Shown one piece after another: positions 62,965 through 64,000 of a DNA stretch of 64,000 bases. Each line of letters begins with the position of its first letter. Positions within the stretch are counted from its first letter, which is position 1. The stretch is from Streptomyces actinomycinicus (GTDB lineage Bacteria > Actinomycetota > Actinomycetes > Streptomycetales > Streptomycetaceae), in the NCBI RefSeq assembly GCF_016741775.1, contig NZ_JAERRK010000001.1, positions 1 to 64,000 of the forward strand, read 5' to 3'. The translations under genes and the position numbers were made by a program. Below the pieces are notes generated by a model. The model searched no databases and was not told where the DNA came from. It worked only from the letters and a program-made list of their open reading frames with translations.

Positions 62965-63675
62965 ATGACCGCGCTGCCATCTTGGCGGGACACGACCTAC
63001 GAGGGCCGCAAGCTCGGAACCATGGCGCGCGTCGCGCTGTGGCTCATCCAAGAGGTGAAGGAGAACGGCACCTTCACCAAGGGCGACCTGCGGGCCGCGT
63101 TCCCGGACGTGGCGCAGATCGACCGGCGCATGCGTGACCTGCGCGACCGCGGCTGGGAGATCGCGACGAGCCGCGAGGACCCGACGTTGCGCCAGCAGGA
63201 GCACCGCTTCCGGACCAGGGGTGCTGACGTCTGGATTCCAGGGCAGTCGAAGGCGCCCGAGCACAAGAGCAGCATCACTAACGCCCAGCGGGCCAAGGTG
63301 TTCCACGACGACGGTTACCTCTGCCGGAGCTGTGGCGTGACGGGCGGCGAGACCTACAGCGACGGGGGCTTGGAGCAGGCCGTACTCAACGTGGCGCGTC
63401 GGCCGGTCGTGCAGCTCGACGGCAGCGTGGAGTACCAGCTGGTCACGGAGTGCCAGCGGTGCGGCCGGGGCAACGCGGACCGGACCGTGCACAAGGGGGA
63501 TGTCCTGGCGGAGATCGAGTCTCTGGCGCTGGTGGAGCGCAAGGTGTTCCGCGGATGGATCGCCGCGGACCGCCGGACCCCTAGCGCGCTGGAGAAGCTG
63601 TGGGCGCTGTACCGGACGCTGCCTGCGGACACACGCAAGGCCATGGCCGACAAGCTCGACGGCACGGACGACTGA
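62965..63675 (+). CDS. HNH-type nuclease with winged-helix N-terminus
   Basis: A 236-residue protein. ATG 62965 has GGGAGGGA upstream. Residues 15-75 look like a winged helix (ARVALWLIQEVKENGTFTKG, IDRRMRDLRDRGWEI). The second half has zinc-type pairs CRSCG (120-124) and CQRCG (163-167) flanking a stretch that includes QLDGSVEYQLVTE, with Asn170 after the second pair, an HNH-like treble clef. This layout is typical of small restriction or defence nucleases. The next gene on the strand begins 16 nt later and is probably cotranscribed. Confidence 0.72.
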   Translation: MTALPSWRDTTYEGRKLGTMARVALWLIQEVKENGTFTKGDLRAAFPDVAQIDRRMRDLRDRGWEIATSREDPTLRQQEHRFRTRGADVWIPGQSKAPEHKSSITNAQRAKVFHDDGYLCRSCGVTGGETYSDGGLEQAVLNVARRPVVQLDGSVEYQLVTECQRCGRGNADRTVHKGDVLAEIESLALVERKVFRGWIAADRRTPSALEKLWALYRTLPADTRKAMADKLDGTDD

Positions 63676-63691
63676 GACAGGACGGGATGAC

Positions 63692-64000
63692 ATGATGCGC
63701 GAGTTTCCGGCCCCGCCGAGGGCAGCCGAGTTCAGCGAACTGATCAGCAAGAAGGTCGAGGAGGTCAAGGCGGCCGGCGGTACGCGGGAGACCGTGACTG
63801 TCGACTGGAACGGGCAGCAGGCCCATGTCGAAGTGATCGATCTGCCGCTGAGCAGCCTCTTCTATAACCCCAGCACTCACCGGATCCGGGCTCAGCGCAG
63901 TCACGACGCTGAGCGGGACTCGCTGCTGGACAAGGACCCCTGGTGCGCTGAGAGCCAGGATTACCTCGGCTTCCTGCTCAAGGCGGACCCCGAGAACACG
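63692..64000 (+). CDS. 5' part of an unrecognised gene, cut by the right edge
   Basis: An open frame of 103 codons from ATG 63692 (ATG 63695 also possible) with no stop before the window ends. The start MMREFPAPPRAAEFSELISK is helical. HVEVIDLPLSSLFYNPSTHR, followed by IRAQRSHDAERDSLLD, resembles the entry of ParB/sulfiredoxin-like domains, where a hydrophobic strand leads to N-P-x-x-HR. Codon use and GC are normal. With the HNH gene 16 nt upstream it probably belongs to one functional unit. Identity uncertain. Confidence 0.6.
   Translation, partial: MMREFPAPPRAAEFSELISKKVEEVKAAGGTRETVTVDWNGQQAHVEVIDLPLSSLFYNPSTHRIRAQRSHDAERDSLLDKDPWCAESQDYLGFLLKADPENT

Overview
This is chromosomal DNA of a Streptomyces or very close relative. 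The GC content is very high, third codon positions are almost always G or C, GTG starts are common, and the window carries hallmark genes such as an SsgA-like sporulation protein (ssgG) and DasR-type operators on GlcNAc transport genes. From memory, the order of genes between about 14.3 and 52.7 kb (Lrp/AsnC regulator, 4-hydroxyphenylpyruvate dioxygenase, FAD oxidase, ssgG, RDD proteins, secreted M6 protease, pncA/pncB, clpS, amino-acid permease, mec-cysO-cysM, nagE2/nagE1/nagF, rph, class A PBP, SMR exporter, GroES-like, bcp, rdgB) matches the SCO2928 to SCO2902 stretch of S. coelicolor. Most of the window is therefore core chromosome.

Layout. 1-4.7 kb: edge of a possible tRNA, an MFS transporter, a DEAD/DEAH helicase and an IclR regulator. 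5.1-9.7 kb: an M20 deacylase, a PucR regulator, a COG3375-type GNAT and an N-succinylamino-acid-racemase-type enolase; together these look like a D- to L-amino-acid inversion pathway. 9.7-14.3 kb: a Lon-like secreted protease and a four-gene OpuC-type compatible-solute importer. 14.3-23.5 kb: tyrosine catabolism (regulator plus dioxygenase), a TagC-like propeller, a TPR protein, a GlcD-type oxidase, ssgG and two RDD membrane proteins. 23.9-31.7 kb: secreted M6 protease, NAD salvage (pncA, pncB), clpS/DUF2017 and an amino-acid permease. 31.8-33.8 kb: the protein-bound sulfur route to cysteine (mec, cysO, cysM) with a short Cys-ending leader peptide. 34-40.6 kb: a membrane-anchored MazF-like protein, a metallo-beta-lactamase-fold protein, GlcNAc PTS genes with DasR sites, and rph. 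41-44.4 kb: a DUF1707 protein and an ABC-2 exporter. 44.6-50.5 kb: a very long class A PBP, a guanidine exporter under a guanidine-III riboswitch, a GroES-like protein, DUF3618 and Bcp.

Accessory stretches. A pair of HNH endonuclease genes with foreign codon usage sits against an odd tRNA gene with anticodon UAG (50.5-52.1 kb). From 59.9 kb the sequence decays: a frameshifted hsp20 behind an HspR-like site, simple repeats, and a beheaded anti-sigma-type ATPase. The right end (61.6-64 kb) holds a coiled-coil HTH regulator, a divergent promoter region rich in GCAAG/CTTGC operators, an HNH-type nuclease and the start of an unrecognised gene. It looks like the edge of a defence or mobile island.

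All calls come from reading the sequence and its translations; no database search was run.
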